Origin: Chitinophaga agri | Lineage (GTDB): Bacteria > Bacteroidota > Bacteroidia > Chitinophagales > Chitinophagaceae | Assembly: GCF_010093065.1 (NCBI RefSeq) | Contig: NZ_CP048113.1 | Location: forward strand, 7,892,001 to 7,956,000 | Length of the DNA stretch: 64,000 bases | Reading direction: 5' to 3' | Shown here: positions 16,813 through 25,376 of the stretch, in pieces | How positions within the stretch are numbered: the stretch's first letter is position 1 | Layout: each line of letters starts with the position of its first letter | Translations under genes and position numbers: made by a program | Notes under the pieces: generated by a model | What the model saw: the letters and a program-made list of their open reading frames with translations, nothing else | The model's database searches: none | Told to the model about the DNA's origin: nothing

Positions 16813-17418
16813 TTACTGATAAGATTCGACATCGTCAAATTGTTCCGGCGCATACTGTTTACGCACATCTTCCAGGATATGCCTGGCCTCTTCCAGATGG
16901 GCGGTCACAACAGGCAGCGTTTTCCGGGCATAATGCTGTAAGGCGGTGTCTTTCATATTGTGTGCTGCAGCGTCCAGTTTCTCCATGGTAGCCTGGTGTT
17001 CATGCACCATCTTTTTAATGTAACTCCTGTCGAATGCTTTATCATCTTTCTCTGCGAGGGAGGCTATCTCTTTCCTGTCGGCATCAGAAAGGTCCGCAGG
17101 GACGGTTACGCCGGCTGAGTAACAGGCTTTCTGCAACTCCTGGTTGGATTGGACATGTGCACTGACCATCCTTTTTCCAAAGTCTTTTAGCCGCTGATAA
17201 TTTGCTTTTGTCTGCGCGAGTTTTCCAAGCTCAATTTCTTTCAGATTAGCGTGGGCGATGTCCGTAGCGAAATCAACAGCTGCATTGCTGATGTGCTCCA
17301 TGCTTTCAGACATAGCCTGTGTACTGTCTTTACTGGCTTCCTGCTGTGTTTTTGAATTATTCTCACCACAAGCCCACATGAGCATGGCGGTAGAGAGTAC
17401 AATGGATAATCTTTTCAT
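16813..17418 (-). CDS. DUF4142 ferritin-like lipoprotein
   Basis: 201 residues from the ATG at 17418: MKRLSIVLSTAMLMWACGEN, a lipoprotein signal with the lipobox ending at Cys17; the longer open frame is not needed. The body is helical, with ANAAVDFATDIAHANLKEIELGKLAQTKA-type DUF4142 sequence, KDFGKRMVSAHVQSNQEL and YIKKMVHEHQATMEKLD, the repeated His/Glu helices of the DUF4142 ferritin-like fold. Function not established; such proteins often accompany envelope-stress genes. Divergent from the 79-residue gene that starts at 17530. Confidence 0.85.
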   Translation of the reverse strand: MKRLSIVLSTAMLMWACGENNSKTQQEASKDSTQAMSESMEHISNAAVDFATDIAHANLKEIELGKLAQTKANYQRLKDFGKRMVSAHVQSNQELQKACYSAGVTVPADLSDADRKEIASLAEKDDKAFDRSYIKKMVHEHQATMEKLDAAAHNMKDTALQHYARKTLPVVTAHLEEARHILEDVRKQYAPEQFDDVESYQ

Positions 17419-17529
17419 AGTAATACTGTTTATGCTGATATGCGTCAAAAAGAGTACCATGAGGTGTTGGCATAGTTTTATGCGCTTATACAGCAATGAA
17501 TAGCATTCTATCACTTTAAAACGAATCTT

Positions 17530-17769
17530 ATGAGTTCAGTACTTAATCAGGGACACGAAGAGGGCACAGTAACCACGGCTATTGAAAATCAGACGGCCAA
17601 GCTGCCTTCTGATACTTTTCTGTGGGCTGCAGTAGGAGCCATGGGGGTATCGCTGGCTTTACAATGCCTGAAACAGAAGCATGTCAGCCTTTTTATAGGA
17701 CAATGGGCTGCTCCTTTTCTGCTATTTGGGATTTATAACAAGATAGTCAAGACGCAGGGGCATGACTAA
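17530..17769 (+). CDS. Small membrane protein, function unknown
   Basis: 79 residues: a hydrophilic N-terminal third (MSSVLNQGHEEGTVTTAIEN) followed by two hydrophobic stretches, TFLWAAVGAMGVSLALQCL and FIGQWAAPFLLFGIYNKIV. No family recognised. Starts about 110 bp from the divergent DUF4142 lipoprotein gene, so the two may share a control region. Confidence 0.65.
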   Translation: MSSVLNQGHEEGTVTTAIENQTAKLPSDTFLWAAVGAMGVSLALQCLKQKHVSLFIGQWAAPFLLFGIYNKIVKTQGHD

Positions 17770-18148
17770 TTTAATTTATCCCAATGCGCGTGTTCATTAA
17801 GCAATGATCATGCGCCATCGAATAGTATATAAGTTGGCATTTACACATAGGCGCACCAGTGGTTTGCCGCACATGCAGGTAATGCCTTTCGCTCTCAGGA
17901 AATAGTGTGTTCTACGGTTTAATAAAAGGTCCGGAAGTATATTTACTTCCGGACCTTTTTTACGGGAGATATTTCCCTGGCAGTGTTGCTGTGTATACAC
18001 ATATTCAACTGATAGCCTGGGTCGTCTCATGTGCCCTGCAGTTTTCATACGTCGATTGTGTGAGCGTCAAAATTTTCACCGCAATAACCACGTAGTATAA
18101 TATGTTCAGTAGTTTGCTCTTCCAGAAAATTAAGTGGAGGGTGCAGGA
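17770..18148. other. Intergenic stretch with a strong hairpin, otherwise nothing seen
   Basis: Apart from the hairpin at 17924-17961 no gene, repeat or RNA was recognised. Short frames cross the hairpin on both strands, but they have no family features and are interrupted by the palindrome. Confidence 0.5.
17924..17961. terminator. Bidirectional intrinsic terminator
   Basis: Arms AAAAGGTCCGGAAGTA and TACTTCCGGACCTTTT pair perfectly around TATT, with T-runs on both strands. It can end the plus-strand small membrane gene and the minus-strand HAD/MFS operon. Confidence 0.85.
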
Positions 18149-18820
18149 TTAGGGATGTTGCACGGCAGTACTACTCAGTGACAACAGGTTAGTCAGTTCT
18201 TTCATATCATAAAAAACGGTGGCGCCCTCTTTTTTCAGTTCGTCACCGTTGAATGGTTTGGCATATCCATATGCTTTAAAGCCGCCCCGTTGCGCAGCAA
18301 TAACGCCCGCTTTACTGTCTTCAATGACCACACAATCAGCAGGAGAGAAGCCCATCATTTTTGCCGCATGCAGAAATATGCCTGGGTCTGGTTTCCAGCT
18401 ATTGATCTGATATCCGCTGAAGATGCGGTTGCCTTCTTCAAAGTAGGGCAGCAGACCGGTAATGGTCAGGTTAAGGATCATTTTTTCGACAGGGCCACTG
18501 GAAGCTACACAGAAAGGCATGGTGAGACTGTCAAGGATCTCTCTGATGCCCTTTACCGGGCGCATTTCTGTTTTGAAAACCTCATAGGAGCGTTTGCGGA
18601 AGGCCAGTTCAAAATCATCAGGAAACGGGCTCTTAGCCTTCTGTTGCAGCATTTTGATCCCTTCCCTCAGCCGGATGCCGCTGAACTCTTCAACGGCTTC
18701 CTGCAGATCCATGGTTACACCATATTCGGATGCCATATCCAGCAATACCTTTACACCGATCACTTCACTATCTACTAATACACCATCACAGTCAAATATG
18801 ATACATCCTGGCTTTGTCAT
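18149..18820 (-). CDS. HAD-family phosphatase (beta-phosphoglucomutase-like)
   Basis: Cytoplasmic HAD hydrolase of 223 residues. CIIFDCDGVLVDSE is motif I with the nucleophile Asp and acid/base Asp, FCVASSGPVEKM motif II, WKPDPGIFLHAAKMMG motif III and VVIEDSKAGVIAAQRGG motif IV. A helical cap sits between about 18 and 80. Probably acts on a phosphosugar such as 2-deoxyglucose-6-phosphate or a hexitol phosphate; the substrate is not readable. The frame runs 148 codons upstream of the ATG at 18820 over the MFS gene, but that part is unlike any protein. Two bases separate it from the MFS gene. Confidence 0.88.
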   Translation of the reverse strand: MTKPGCIIFDCDGVLVDSEVIGVKVLLDMASEYGVTMDLQEAVEEFSGIRLREGIKMLQQKAKSPFPDDFELAFRKRSYEVFKTEMRPVKGIREILDSLTMPFCVASSGPVEKMILNLTITGLLPYFEEGNRIFSGYQINSWKPDPGIFLHAAKMMGFSPADCVVIEDSKAGVIAAQRGGFKAYGYAKPFNGDELKKEGATVFYDMKELTNLLSLSSTAVQHP

Positions 18821-18822
18821 GT

Positions 18823-20013
18823 TTACGCTTTTATACTTTCTGTTAATGTAGTTGTTTGAGTTGCTTCTTTGATCTGCAATATCAGATAGGTAATGAGTGC
18901 ACCGAACAATGCCATTATCGCAAATGTCCATTGCATACCTGCTGCTTCTGAGAGAAAACCCACTACCGGTGGTACGATCAGGAACCCCAGATAGCCTACT
19001 GTTGATACAGCAGCGATGGCAGGTCCACTGCCCATAGTGGTTTTCATGGTAGCCATGCGCAGTACCAATGGTACGACACAGGATACCCCGAAGCCGATCA
19101 TCATAAAGGCGATACTGGCAGGTATTACATGAGGTATGAGAGCAGATAGCATGAAACCACAGCATACCAGTATTCCGCTGTATCTGATCATTGTGGGAAT
19201 ACCCAGCATGTTGACCAGACGGTCGCCTGTAAAACGGCCGGTACTCATCGCTATCATATAACACACATAACCGGTACCCACCCGGTTTTCCCCCGCATGC
19301 ACGGCATCCTGAAAGAAGATAGTGCTCCAGTCGAGCATGGTGCCTTCGCAGGCCATGACTGCAAATGAAATGAGCCCATACTTCAGCAGGTATTTATCAG
19401 GCCATACGAAACGCTTACTATCCGCCTTTCTGGTTGGTTGCTCATGCGGACTGTCCGGAAAAGCGATAAAGCCCATGATGGTCATGAGTACTGCTACCCC
19501 CAGGAAATGCCATCCCGGCGATATCTGCATCCTGGTCATCAGGGTAGTGACCAATCCTGCGATTGCCCCTGCAAGACTCCATACGCCATGAAAAGTAGTG
19601 ATTATTGACCGATTATACAATGCCTGGACCGCAACTGATTGTGCATTCACTGAAATATTCATCAGGTTTCGGGAGCATCCAAAGCAGAAAAGTACCAGTC
19701 CCAGCTGCCATGGATGATTGACGATCCCCAGCAGTGCCAGCATCAGATTGAATATCAATACCCCTATCATCATGATATTACGGCTGCTATGCCGTTGTAG
19801 GAGATACCCGGTGATGGGGAGTGTCAGCACAAGGCCGACAGGCAAAGCAAAAAGGGAGAGTCCCAGTTCGGCCTTATTCAGGGAGAGGTGACGCTGTATG
19901 TCCTGTATCCTCGATGCCCAGCTGGAAAAGCTGAACCCTGAAATGAAGAAAAAAGCGGCAGTAGCGATACGTGCCGATCGGGCACGGCCGGTATGAAGAG
20001 GCTGAGTAGTCAT
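18823..20013 (-). CDS. MFS transporter
   Basis: Twelve-helix major facilitator of 396 residues from the ATG at 20013 (MTTQPLHTGRARSARIATAAFF). The upstream in-frame extension is translated AATTAGGAATT repeat sequence and is not part of the protein. FFISGFSFSSWASRIQDIQ and LNKAELGLSLFALPVG resemble the YbjJ-like group of sugar or peptide MFS proteins; a second half begins KYGLISFAVMACEGTMLDWS. Being 2 bp upstream of a sugar-phosphatase-like HAD gene suggests uptake or release of a small sugar-like solute (inference). Confidence 0.88.
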   Translation of the reverse strand: MTTQPLHTGRARSARIATAAFFFISGFSFSSWASRIQDIQRHLSLNKAELGLSLFALPVGLVLTLPITGYLLQRHSSRNIMMIGVLIFNLMLALLGIVNHPWQLGLVLFCFGCSRNLMNISVNAQSVAVQALYNRSIITTFHGVWSLAGAIAGLVTTLMTRMQISPGWHFLGVAVLMTIMGFIAFPDSPHEQPTRKADSKRFVWPDKYLLKYGLISFAVMACEGTMLDWSTIFFQDAVHAGENRVGTGYVCYMIAMSTGRFTGDRLVNMLGIPTMIRYSGILVCCGFMLSALIPHVIPASIAFMMIGFGVSCVVPLVLRMATMKTTMGSGPAIAAVSTVGYLGFLIVPPVVGFLSEAAGMQWTFAIMALFGALITYLILQIKEATQTTTLTESIKA

Positions 20014-20033
20014 GACAGGACAAAAGTAGAGGA

Positions 20034-20065
20034 AATTAGGAATTGGGGATTGAGAATTAGGAATT
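20034..20065. repeat. Intergenic AATTAGGAATT repeat, two units
   Basis: AATTAGGAATT occurs at 20034-20044 and again at 20055-20065, a 21-bp periodic unit with GGGGATTGAG between. Related copies lie at 20181-20200 (inverted), 47894-47904 and near 47997-48005 (inverted). Confidence 0.7.
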
Positions 20066-20110
20066 GTCTGGTGGAAATTGTCTGCATCTATAGATATGAC
20101 ATCAAACAAA

Positions 20111-20138
20111 ACAGGCACCTCGTAAGAGGTGCCTGTTC
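20111..20138 (-). terminator. Intrinsic terminator after the MG2/plug gene
   Basis: AACAGGCACCTC and GAGGTGCCTGTT pair perfectly around GTAA. On the minus strand it is followed by TTTGTTTG, fitting termination of the gene that ends at 20202. Confidence 0.8.
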
Positions 20139-20201
20139 ATATAAGTGATGGTGCAACTGGTTTGAGACCGGATGTGATCCAATTCCTGGTCCCTAATTGA
20201 A

Positions 20202-22661
20202 TTAATACACCTGTTCCACGCGTCCCACGCGTCCATCCGCAGCAATACCTTCTACCACGACACGGAAGCGTTTAGTGAAGTCATTGTTATAGAAACGGAT
20301 AGTAGTGGCATACGTAATGGAATCTACGGAAATATAGGGGCTCCAGAAGAGGGTCAGGCGTTTGTCTGCCAGTTCGTGCACTTCTTTTTTCACGGAGTAG
20401 TCCGGAGAATAGAATTCTTTCACGAGGCTGTAACCAGCTTTCTTCATACGTTCGAAACCGCGGATCGTCTGATCGCTACCAGTATTGTCACCACCTTTTT
20501 TGGTGTATACAGCGATGGCACCACCGGCACCGCCACCGAAACCACCCATAAATGGCGGACGGAATACTTTCACCAGTGCGATATCATTCACGCTTACGTT
20601 TGCCAGCATGCTTGCGTCTGTAGGCATTTCGTTAAGATAGAGGGATGGTCTGGCCCCGCGCCATGCAAGGGTTGGGTTATTCAGGTCACCTGTGATGTTC
20701 AGACCGGCTACTTTTGACTGCAGGTACTGGAATACGTTCAGCTGGTATGGTGTTTCCTTTGTCAGGTCGAAGGTATAACCGTCGCCGGAAGCAAACATGC
20801 CGGAGGTGTAACGTTGTTCTGTCGTCTGCTGTGGTGTGATCTTCTTATCACGGATGTTCACCTCTTTCAGATAGACCGTTTTATTCGTCATTGCCCTGTT
20901 CACCTTGTTGCTTTCATTGGCAGTGGTCAGGAAGCGGGTCATCGCCGCATTATCCAGTCCCAGTGGCACACGCATCGGATAAGGGGTCGTGATCGGCATT
21001 GGCGCCCTGTCGAAGAAGTGCTGATCAAAAGTCACCTGTACGTCTTTCCATCTTTTCTGCTTATCGTTACCCTGGAAGAATACCAGTACGGTATCCATAA
21101 ACTGCAGGTTGGCGATCTCAAATTCGCCTTTCTCATTGGTTTCAGCAGAAGCGAAGGAAGTATTGCTGTCGAGTGGCTGTTTGAAGATGAAGTCCACCTT
21201 ACCCCCCTGGAGTGGATAACGGCCCGTATTGGTCACGGCGGTACCCTTCAGTGACATACCCTGTTCGTATGGATACTTCAGCTGCGGCATCTCGTTATTA
21301 AGGATCTTCTGCCAGCTGAAACGGCTCCATCCATTCGTCAGCATCACCAGGTCGATCGCTTCAATGGTGGCTTTGGCGGTGTCTTTAAAGTACCAGGCCG
21401 GATTATATACATATCCTTTCAGGTCGGAGGTCATGAGCAGGGTAGACAGGATGTTGTGCTCATCCGGATCTTTCAATACCTGGTCAGCATCAGTAATGGA
21501 GATGGAAAGGCTGGTTTGCATGCTGTCCGGTGCAAACAGCTCGATAGAACTTTTGCTTCTCGGTGCATTGCTGATCTCCGCATTCATGAAGCTGAGGTCA
21601 ATCTGGTCGGCCTTTCTGACAAATGCCAGGCGTTCAGATACAGGCAATCCCTTGTCGCTGAACAAAGTTACATGTACGATACCGGTGGGAAGGTTCTGAG
21701 CCGGAATAAATCCGCTGATCCTGCCTTCACCTGCATCCAGCACTGCTTTATAGATCAACTGGTTCTGTACCTGGGCGATGACCATCATTTTGTGGAAAGC
21801 GGTATCGTCCGGGTTAGCCAGCGTGGCCTGATAAAAAATGCGGTTACCCCTGTTGAACAGTTTCAGGGACGCCCCTTCCGTAGCCGCAGCGGGTAAGTCG
21901 AATGTTTTCTGAACACCGTTACCGATCTTCACGACTGCATGGTATTGTTCTCCGGCAGCGGGCGAGAGTTCGAAGGTACCCATCCCATCATGGATGGTTT
22001 TGATCTCGGCGACAGTCTGTTTTTTGCTGTTCTGGACAGAACCGGTGACCGCAATCGGGTAGCCGTTCTGGTCGATGGCTTTAAATGCCACCAGATTGGC
22101 ATTATTCACCATCATATTTCCGCCTTCAGGGAAGAACTGTACGGCAAAGTCGCGCAGGGCGGAGGTATCTTTGGCCGGCAGTGTATTCTTTTTAGTCGGA
22201 TCTAATATCTCTATGTTCTTATAGAAGAGAAAGGATGGATCATAGTTCAGCATCCAGGCAGTATATGCCCTGATCTGATAATGACCGGTTTTCAGCGTTT
22301 CCGGGAGTTCCAGGTCGCCGGCTGCCGCCGCACCCTGGGCAGGCAGTCGTTTCTTTGTTACAACGTTGCCATCTTTGTCGAGCAGCTCCACGTAGATAAT
22401 AGAGGCGGCGAGGGATGGCTGGTTCTGCAGCATGATATAGGCTTTGAACCACATCGTTTCACCTGAAGCGTAGATGTCTTTGTCGAAGTGCAGGTATACT
22501 TTTTCCTGCGGGTAGCGTTTTGCAAACAGCGCCAGCGCATTTGTAACCTTATCCTGCCATTCGTCAGCCGGCAACAGGGAGAACGCGGTCAGTATCCCTG
22601 CTGAACAGATAGGGATGATCCATTTCAGTCGGGTATACTTTCTAAAAGATGAAAATTCCAT
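20202..22661 (-). CDS. Envelope protein with MG2-like domains and TonB-receptor plug
   Basis: 819 residues. An N-terminal hydrophobic segment (LKWIIPICSAGILTAFSLL) serves as signal or anchor. YPQEKVYLHFDKDIYASGETMWFKAYI at 50-76 is the alpha-2-macroglobulin MG2 motif; several Ig-like domains follow. Near 640-730 there is a TonB-receptor plug: LQSKVAGLNITGD, SLYLNEMPTD and FGGGAGGAIAVYTKKGG. No 22-strand barrel follows, so it is not a transporter by itself. Such proteins occur widely in Bacteroidota and may be surface or periplasmic partners of TonB systems; role unknown. Divergent from the Crp/Fnr regulator. Confidence 0.8.
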   Translation of the reverse strand: MEFSSFRKYTRLKWIIPICSAGILTAFSLLPADEWQDKVTNALALFAKRYPQEKVYLHFDKDIYASGETMWFKAYIMLQNQPSLAASIIYVELLDKDGNVVTKKRLPAQGAAAAGDLELPETLKTGHYQIRAYTAWMLNYDPSFLFYKNIEILDPTKKNTLPAKDTSALRDFAVQFFPEGGNMMVNNANLVAFKAIDQNGYPIAVTGSVQNSKKQTVAEIKTIHDGMGTFELSPAAGEQYHAVVKIGNGVQKTFDLPAAATEGASLKLFNRGNRIFYQATLANPDDTAFHKMMVIAQVQNQLIYKAVLDAGEGRISGFIPAQNLPTGIVHVTLFSDKGLPVSERLAFVRKADQIDLSFMNAEISNAPRSKSSIELFAPDSMQTSLSISITDADQVLKDPDEHNILSTLLMTSDLKGYVYNPAWYFKDTAKATIEAIDLVMLTNGWSRFSWQKILNNEMPQLKYPYEQGMSLKGTAVTNTGRYPLQGGKVDFIFKQPLDSNTSFASAETNEKGEFEIANLQFMDTVLVFFQGNDKQKRWKDVQVTFDQHFFDRAPMPITTPYPMRVPLGLDNAAMTRFLTTANESNKVNRAMTNKTVYLKEVNIRDKKITPQQTTEQRYTSGMFASGDGYTFDLTKETPYQLNVFQYLQSKVAGLNITGDLNNPTLAWRGARPSLYLNEMPTDASMLANVSVNDIALVKVFRPPFMGGFGGGAGGAIAVYTKKGGDNTGSDQTIRGFERMKKAGYSLVKEFYSPDYSVKKEVHELADKRLTLFWSPYISVDSITYATTIRFYNNDFTKRFRVVVEGIAADGRVGRVEQVY

Positions 22662-22779
22662 GCGGGACGATTTATTAATAACTATCTAATTTACTGTCAA
22701 AAACTGAGCGCTTTGCTTATTATTGCGGATGAAAGTAAGCATTTAAGCAAAATTTAAGAAAACCGCCCATCAATTTACT

Positions 22780-23358
22780 ATGTTCGGCCCAATTGACCAA
22801 TTCGTTGCGAGGTTCATTCAGCTTACTCCGGAAGAACTGGAAATTTTCCACTCGCTGCTGGAGTACAGGAAAGTGAAAAAGAAGAGTTTTTTACTTCGGG
22901 AGGGAGAAGTGTGTGATTATGAAGCATACATCCTCAAGGGTTGTGTGCGTACCTTTTACGTGGATAAACAGGGTGCCGAGACTAATCTCACTTTTGCCAT
23001 TGAAGACTGGTGGGTAGCTGATCTGGCTAGTTTCTCAGAGCAGCAGCCTTCGAAGCAGAATATTGAAACGCTGGAAGACTGTGAGCTGCTGACGATCAGT
23101 TATGGGAACAAGAATGCTCTTTATGCGCAGGTGCCGAAGTTTGAAAGGCTGTTCCGTCTATTGTTACAGCGCACCGCCAGCGTGATGCAGCAGCGGATCT
23201 ATGCGTCCATCTCCCAGACGGCGGAAGAACGTTATCTTGCCTTTATAGAGAAATATCCTGCCATAGTACAACGCATACCGCAGCATCATATTGCACGCTA
23301 CATCGGTGTATCGCCCGAATTTCTGAGTAAGGTGCGTAGTACGATGTACCGGAAATAG
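22780..23358 (+). CDS. Crp/Fnr-family transcriptional regulator
   Basis: 192 residues. The N-terminal cyclic-nucleotide-like beta roll covers about 20-115 (KKSFLLREGEVCDYEAYILKG and TNLTFAIEDWWVADL). A dimer helix follows, then a compact helix-turn-helix near the C-terminus (HHIARYIGVSPEFLSKVRS). The ligand pocket lacks the canonical cAMP arginine motif, as in many Bacteroidota members. Divergent from the MG2/plug gene and convergent on the detoxification operon; targets cannot be named. Confidence 0.88.
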   Translation: MFGPIDQFVARFIQLTPEELEIFHSLLEYRKVKKKSFLLREGEVCDYEAYILKGCVRTFYVDKQGAETNLTFAIEDWWVADLASFSEQQPSKQNIETLEDCELLTISYGNKNALYAQVPKFERLFRLLLQRTASVMQQRIYASISQTAEERYLAFIEKYPAIVQRIPQHHIARYIGVSPEFLSKVRSTMYRK

Positions 23359-23400
23359 TAGGAAGTACCTCAGGCTGTCCTTACTGATCAGCTATAAAGT

Positions 23401-23434
23401 AACAGGCCCCGTTCTTTCGAGCGGGGCCTGTTTT
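23401..23434. terminator. Bidirectional intrinsic terminator
   Basis: AACAGGCCCC pairs with GGGGCCTGTT around a GTTCTTTCGAGC loop, with T-run on the plus side. Lies between the convergent Crp/Fnr gene and the esterase that ends the detoxification operon. Confidence 0.85.
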
Positions 23435-23473
23435 AGCGATACTAAATCAGTTGTTACAGACTGTTACCTGCGA

Positions 23474-24091
23474 CTACCTGAACACGAGCTTATTGGCCAG
23501 ATCAATTTCGTCCTGGCTGATGGTGTGCCCCATGTTATTGTAGATGTTCACTGTGATATCAGCGCCCATTTCCTTCAGTATCTTTTCAGATGCTTTTACG
23601 CGATCTACCGGTACATGCGGATCAGGGTTGCTGGTGCCGATGAATACCGGGCTTCCGCCAAAGTTGCCCTGGTAGTTCCCGGGATAGACCTGATCGCCGA
23701 TCAGTCCACCGGTGAAGGCGACAGCCCCACCATATTGCTGTGCATTGCGGGTGATAAACTCCAGTGTCAGACACGCACCCTGTGAGAATCCCAGGAAATA
23801 GATGTTTTCCGGTGCGATACCATCTGCTACTATATCCGCTGTCACTTCTTTCAGAACGTCCAGTGCAGAGGAAAGCCATGGTTCATTCTGTGCCGGTGGC
23901 ATCAGGAATGAGTAGGGGTACCAGGTGTGACCGGTAGCCTGCGGCGCCACCAGCGCATAGTCCTTTACGTTCAGGTAGTTGGCCAGTGTGAGGATGTCTT
24001 CCGCACTACCGCCGCGACCGTGTACCATGACCAGTGCTTTCTTTGCTTCAGTCGTCTTTTTTCCTGCTGTTACTATATTCTTGGTATGCAT
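23474..24091 (-). CDS. Alpha/beta hydrolase, phospholipase/carboxylesterase family (MhqD-like)
   Basis: 205 residues. ALVMVHGRGGSAEDIL is the oxyanion region, FLGFSQGACLTLEF the nucleophile elbow with Ser, and the catalytic Asp (SNPDPHVPVDRV) and His (NNMGHTISQDE) follow. In size and layout it matches MhqD of Bacillus, an esterase of the hydroquinone-stress regulon (established knowledge). It is the last gene of a minus-strand run that also holds a ring-cleaving dioxygenase and a nitroreductase, the same combination as mhqNOP plus mhqD. Confidence 0.85.
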   Translation of the reverse strand: MHTKNIVTAGKKTTEAKKALVMVHGRGGSAEDILTLANYLNVKDYALVAPQATGHTWYPYSFLMPPAQNEPWLSSALDVLKEVTADIVADGIAPENIYFLGFSQGACLTLEFITRNAQQYGGAVAFTGGLIGDQVYPGNYQGNFGGSPVFIGTSNPDPHVPVDRVKASEKILKEMGADITVNIYNNMGHTISQDEIDLANKLVFR

Positions 24092-24112
24092 AACTTCAAT
24101 TGACGGTTCAAA

Positions 24113-24415
24113 TTACTCTCCTTCCTGCTTCAGCCAGATGTCCGCAAACTCTTCAGGACGTTTTTTGAACTGCATATGTACATAGGCACACAGCGGTCTG
24201 ACCTTCAGGTTATGTGCACGGACGTATTCCACCATGCCATTCATCAGGACCCTGGCCAGGCCTTTACCTTCGGCCTGCGGAATAATCTCTGTATGATAGG
24301 CGGTAAGCACGTCACCATCTATACCGATCACCATTTCTCCGGCCTGTTCACCGTCGTGCATCAGGTAAAAGGCACCGTGATTTTTGGCATTGAGCCTGAT
24401 TACTACTTCATCCAT
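24113..24415 (-). CDS. Small GNAT-like N-acetyltransferase
   Basis: 100 residues, the short GNAT type: AFYLMHDGEQAGEMVIGIDGDVLTAYHTEI, then IIPQAEGKGLARVLMNGMVEYV containing the Q/G-x-x-G/A acetyl-CoA loop (AEGKGLA), and LKVRPLCAYVHMQFKK. Very short members may bind acyl-CoA without a known acceptor. Lies 21 bp from the esterase and 10 bp from the dioxygenase in the same operon. Confidence 0.85.
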   Translation of the reverse strand: MDEVVIRLNAKNHGAFYLMHDGEQAGEMVIGIDGDVLTAYHTEIIPQAEGKGLARVLMNGMVEYVRAHNLKVRPLCAYVHMQFKKRPEEFADIWLKQEGE

Positions 24416-24425
24416 TTTATTCAGC

Positions 24426-25358
24426 TTAAAGAACAGGTAATACTTTTTCGATATCTGCGCGAATAGATTCGTACTGTACCGGCAGTTTCAGGTTCTTACC
24501 CAGTTCATTGAGTGGTTCATCCACGGTGAAGCCAGGGTTGTTAGTCGCCAGTTCAAACAGCACGCCGCCTGGTTCTCTGAAGTAGAGGGAATAGAAATAG
24601 TCACGGTTGATCTTCTGCGTGATGTTCAGTCCTTTTTTCAGTACTTTATCTCTGAACTGCATCAGCACTTCTTCATTGGCTACACGGAAGGCTACGTGGT
24701 GATTGGTACCACCGCCACCTTTACCGGCAGATTCTTTCGGCGATTCGATCAGGTCAACGATCGCAGCTTCCTGTACCGCGTCAGTGATGTAACGGTGACG
24801 GTTACCGTCCTGTTCCAGGAACGTATAACCCAGTACATCGGTCAGGATAGCAGCGGTCGGGCCAATGCTTCTGAGCGTCAGTACGATACTGTGGAAGCCT
24901 TTGGTAGCATGTGCTGCTTTTATATCAGCCGTTTCCCAGCCGGTACGGTTATCCGCAGTCTTGGAAACGATCAGATTTAATTTCAGACCATCCGGATCTT
25001 CGAAAGGCAGGTATTGTTCACCAAATCTTTCTGCTATCGGACCATGCACTACGCCTCTGGCTTTGAAGCGTTCAGCCCAGAATTCAAGGCTGCCGGCAGG
25101 TACGGAGTAACCGATCTCTGTTGCCATGCCTGTACCGGTGTGACCGCGGCCGATACCTTCCCATGGGAAGAAGGTCAGGATGGTGCCAGGGGTACCGTGT
25201 TCATCACCAAAATAGAAGTGATAAGTGCCGGGATCGTCGAAGTTGACGGTTTTCTTTACGAAACGAACACCCAAAGTGTCTGTATAAAAATCAAGGTTTC
25301 TTTTAGCATTATCAGCAATGGCTGTAATGTGGTGCAGGCCTGCTATTCTATCTTCCAT
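24426..25358 (-). CDS. Ring-cleaving dioxygenase, glyoxalase superfamily (MhqO-like)
   Basis: 310 residues with two vicinal-oxygen-chelate halves. The first half starts IAGLHHITAIADNAKRNLDFYTDTLGVRFVKKTVNFDDPGTYHFYFGD; the second has GFHSIVLTLRS and GGGTNHHVAFRV, and REPGGVLFELATNNPGF supplies the metal Glu. His/His/Glu metal ligands are thus present. MhqO-type enzymes open catechol or hydroquinone rings (family knowledge). Central gene of the putative quinone-defence operon. Confidence 0.88.
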   Translation of the reverse strand: MEDRIAGLHHITAIADNAKRNLDFYTDTLGVRFVKKTVNFDDPGTYHFYFGDEHGTPGTILTFFPWEGIGRGHTGTGMATEIGYSVPAGSLEFWAERFKARGVVHGPIAERFGEQYLPFEDPDGLKLNLIVSKTADNRTGWETADIKAAHATKGFHSIVLTLRSIGPTAAILTDVLGYTFLEQDGNRHRYITDAVQEAAIVDLIESPKESAGKGGGGTNHHVAFRVANEEVLMQFRDKVLKKGLNITQKINRDYFYSLYFREPGGVLFELATNNPGFTVDEPLNELGKNLKLPVQYESIRADIEKVLPVL

Positions 25359-25376
25359 AAAAAAGTGTTTTTAAAA

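Noticed and set aside
17907..18095. Small plus-strand protein gene
   Set aside because: It runs through a perfect terminator hairpin and has no family or signal features.
18821..19264. N-terminal extension of the HAD phosphatase
   Set aside because: This upstream open frame overlaps the MFS gene on the same strand and has no protein-like pattern; the ATG at 18820 gives the standard start.
20014..20118. N-terminal extension of the MFS transporter
   Set aside because: It is translated intergenic repeat sequence (NSQSPIPN), not a protein domain.
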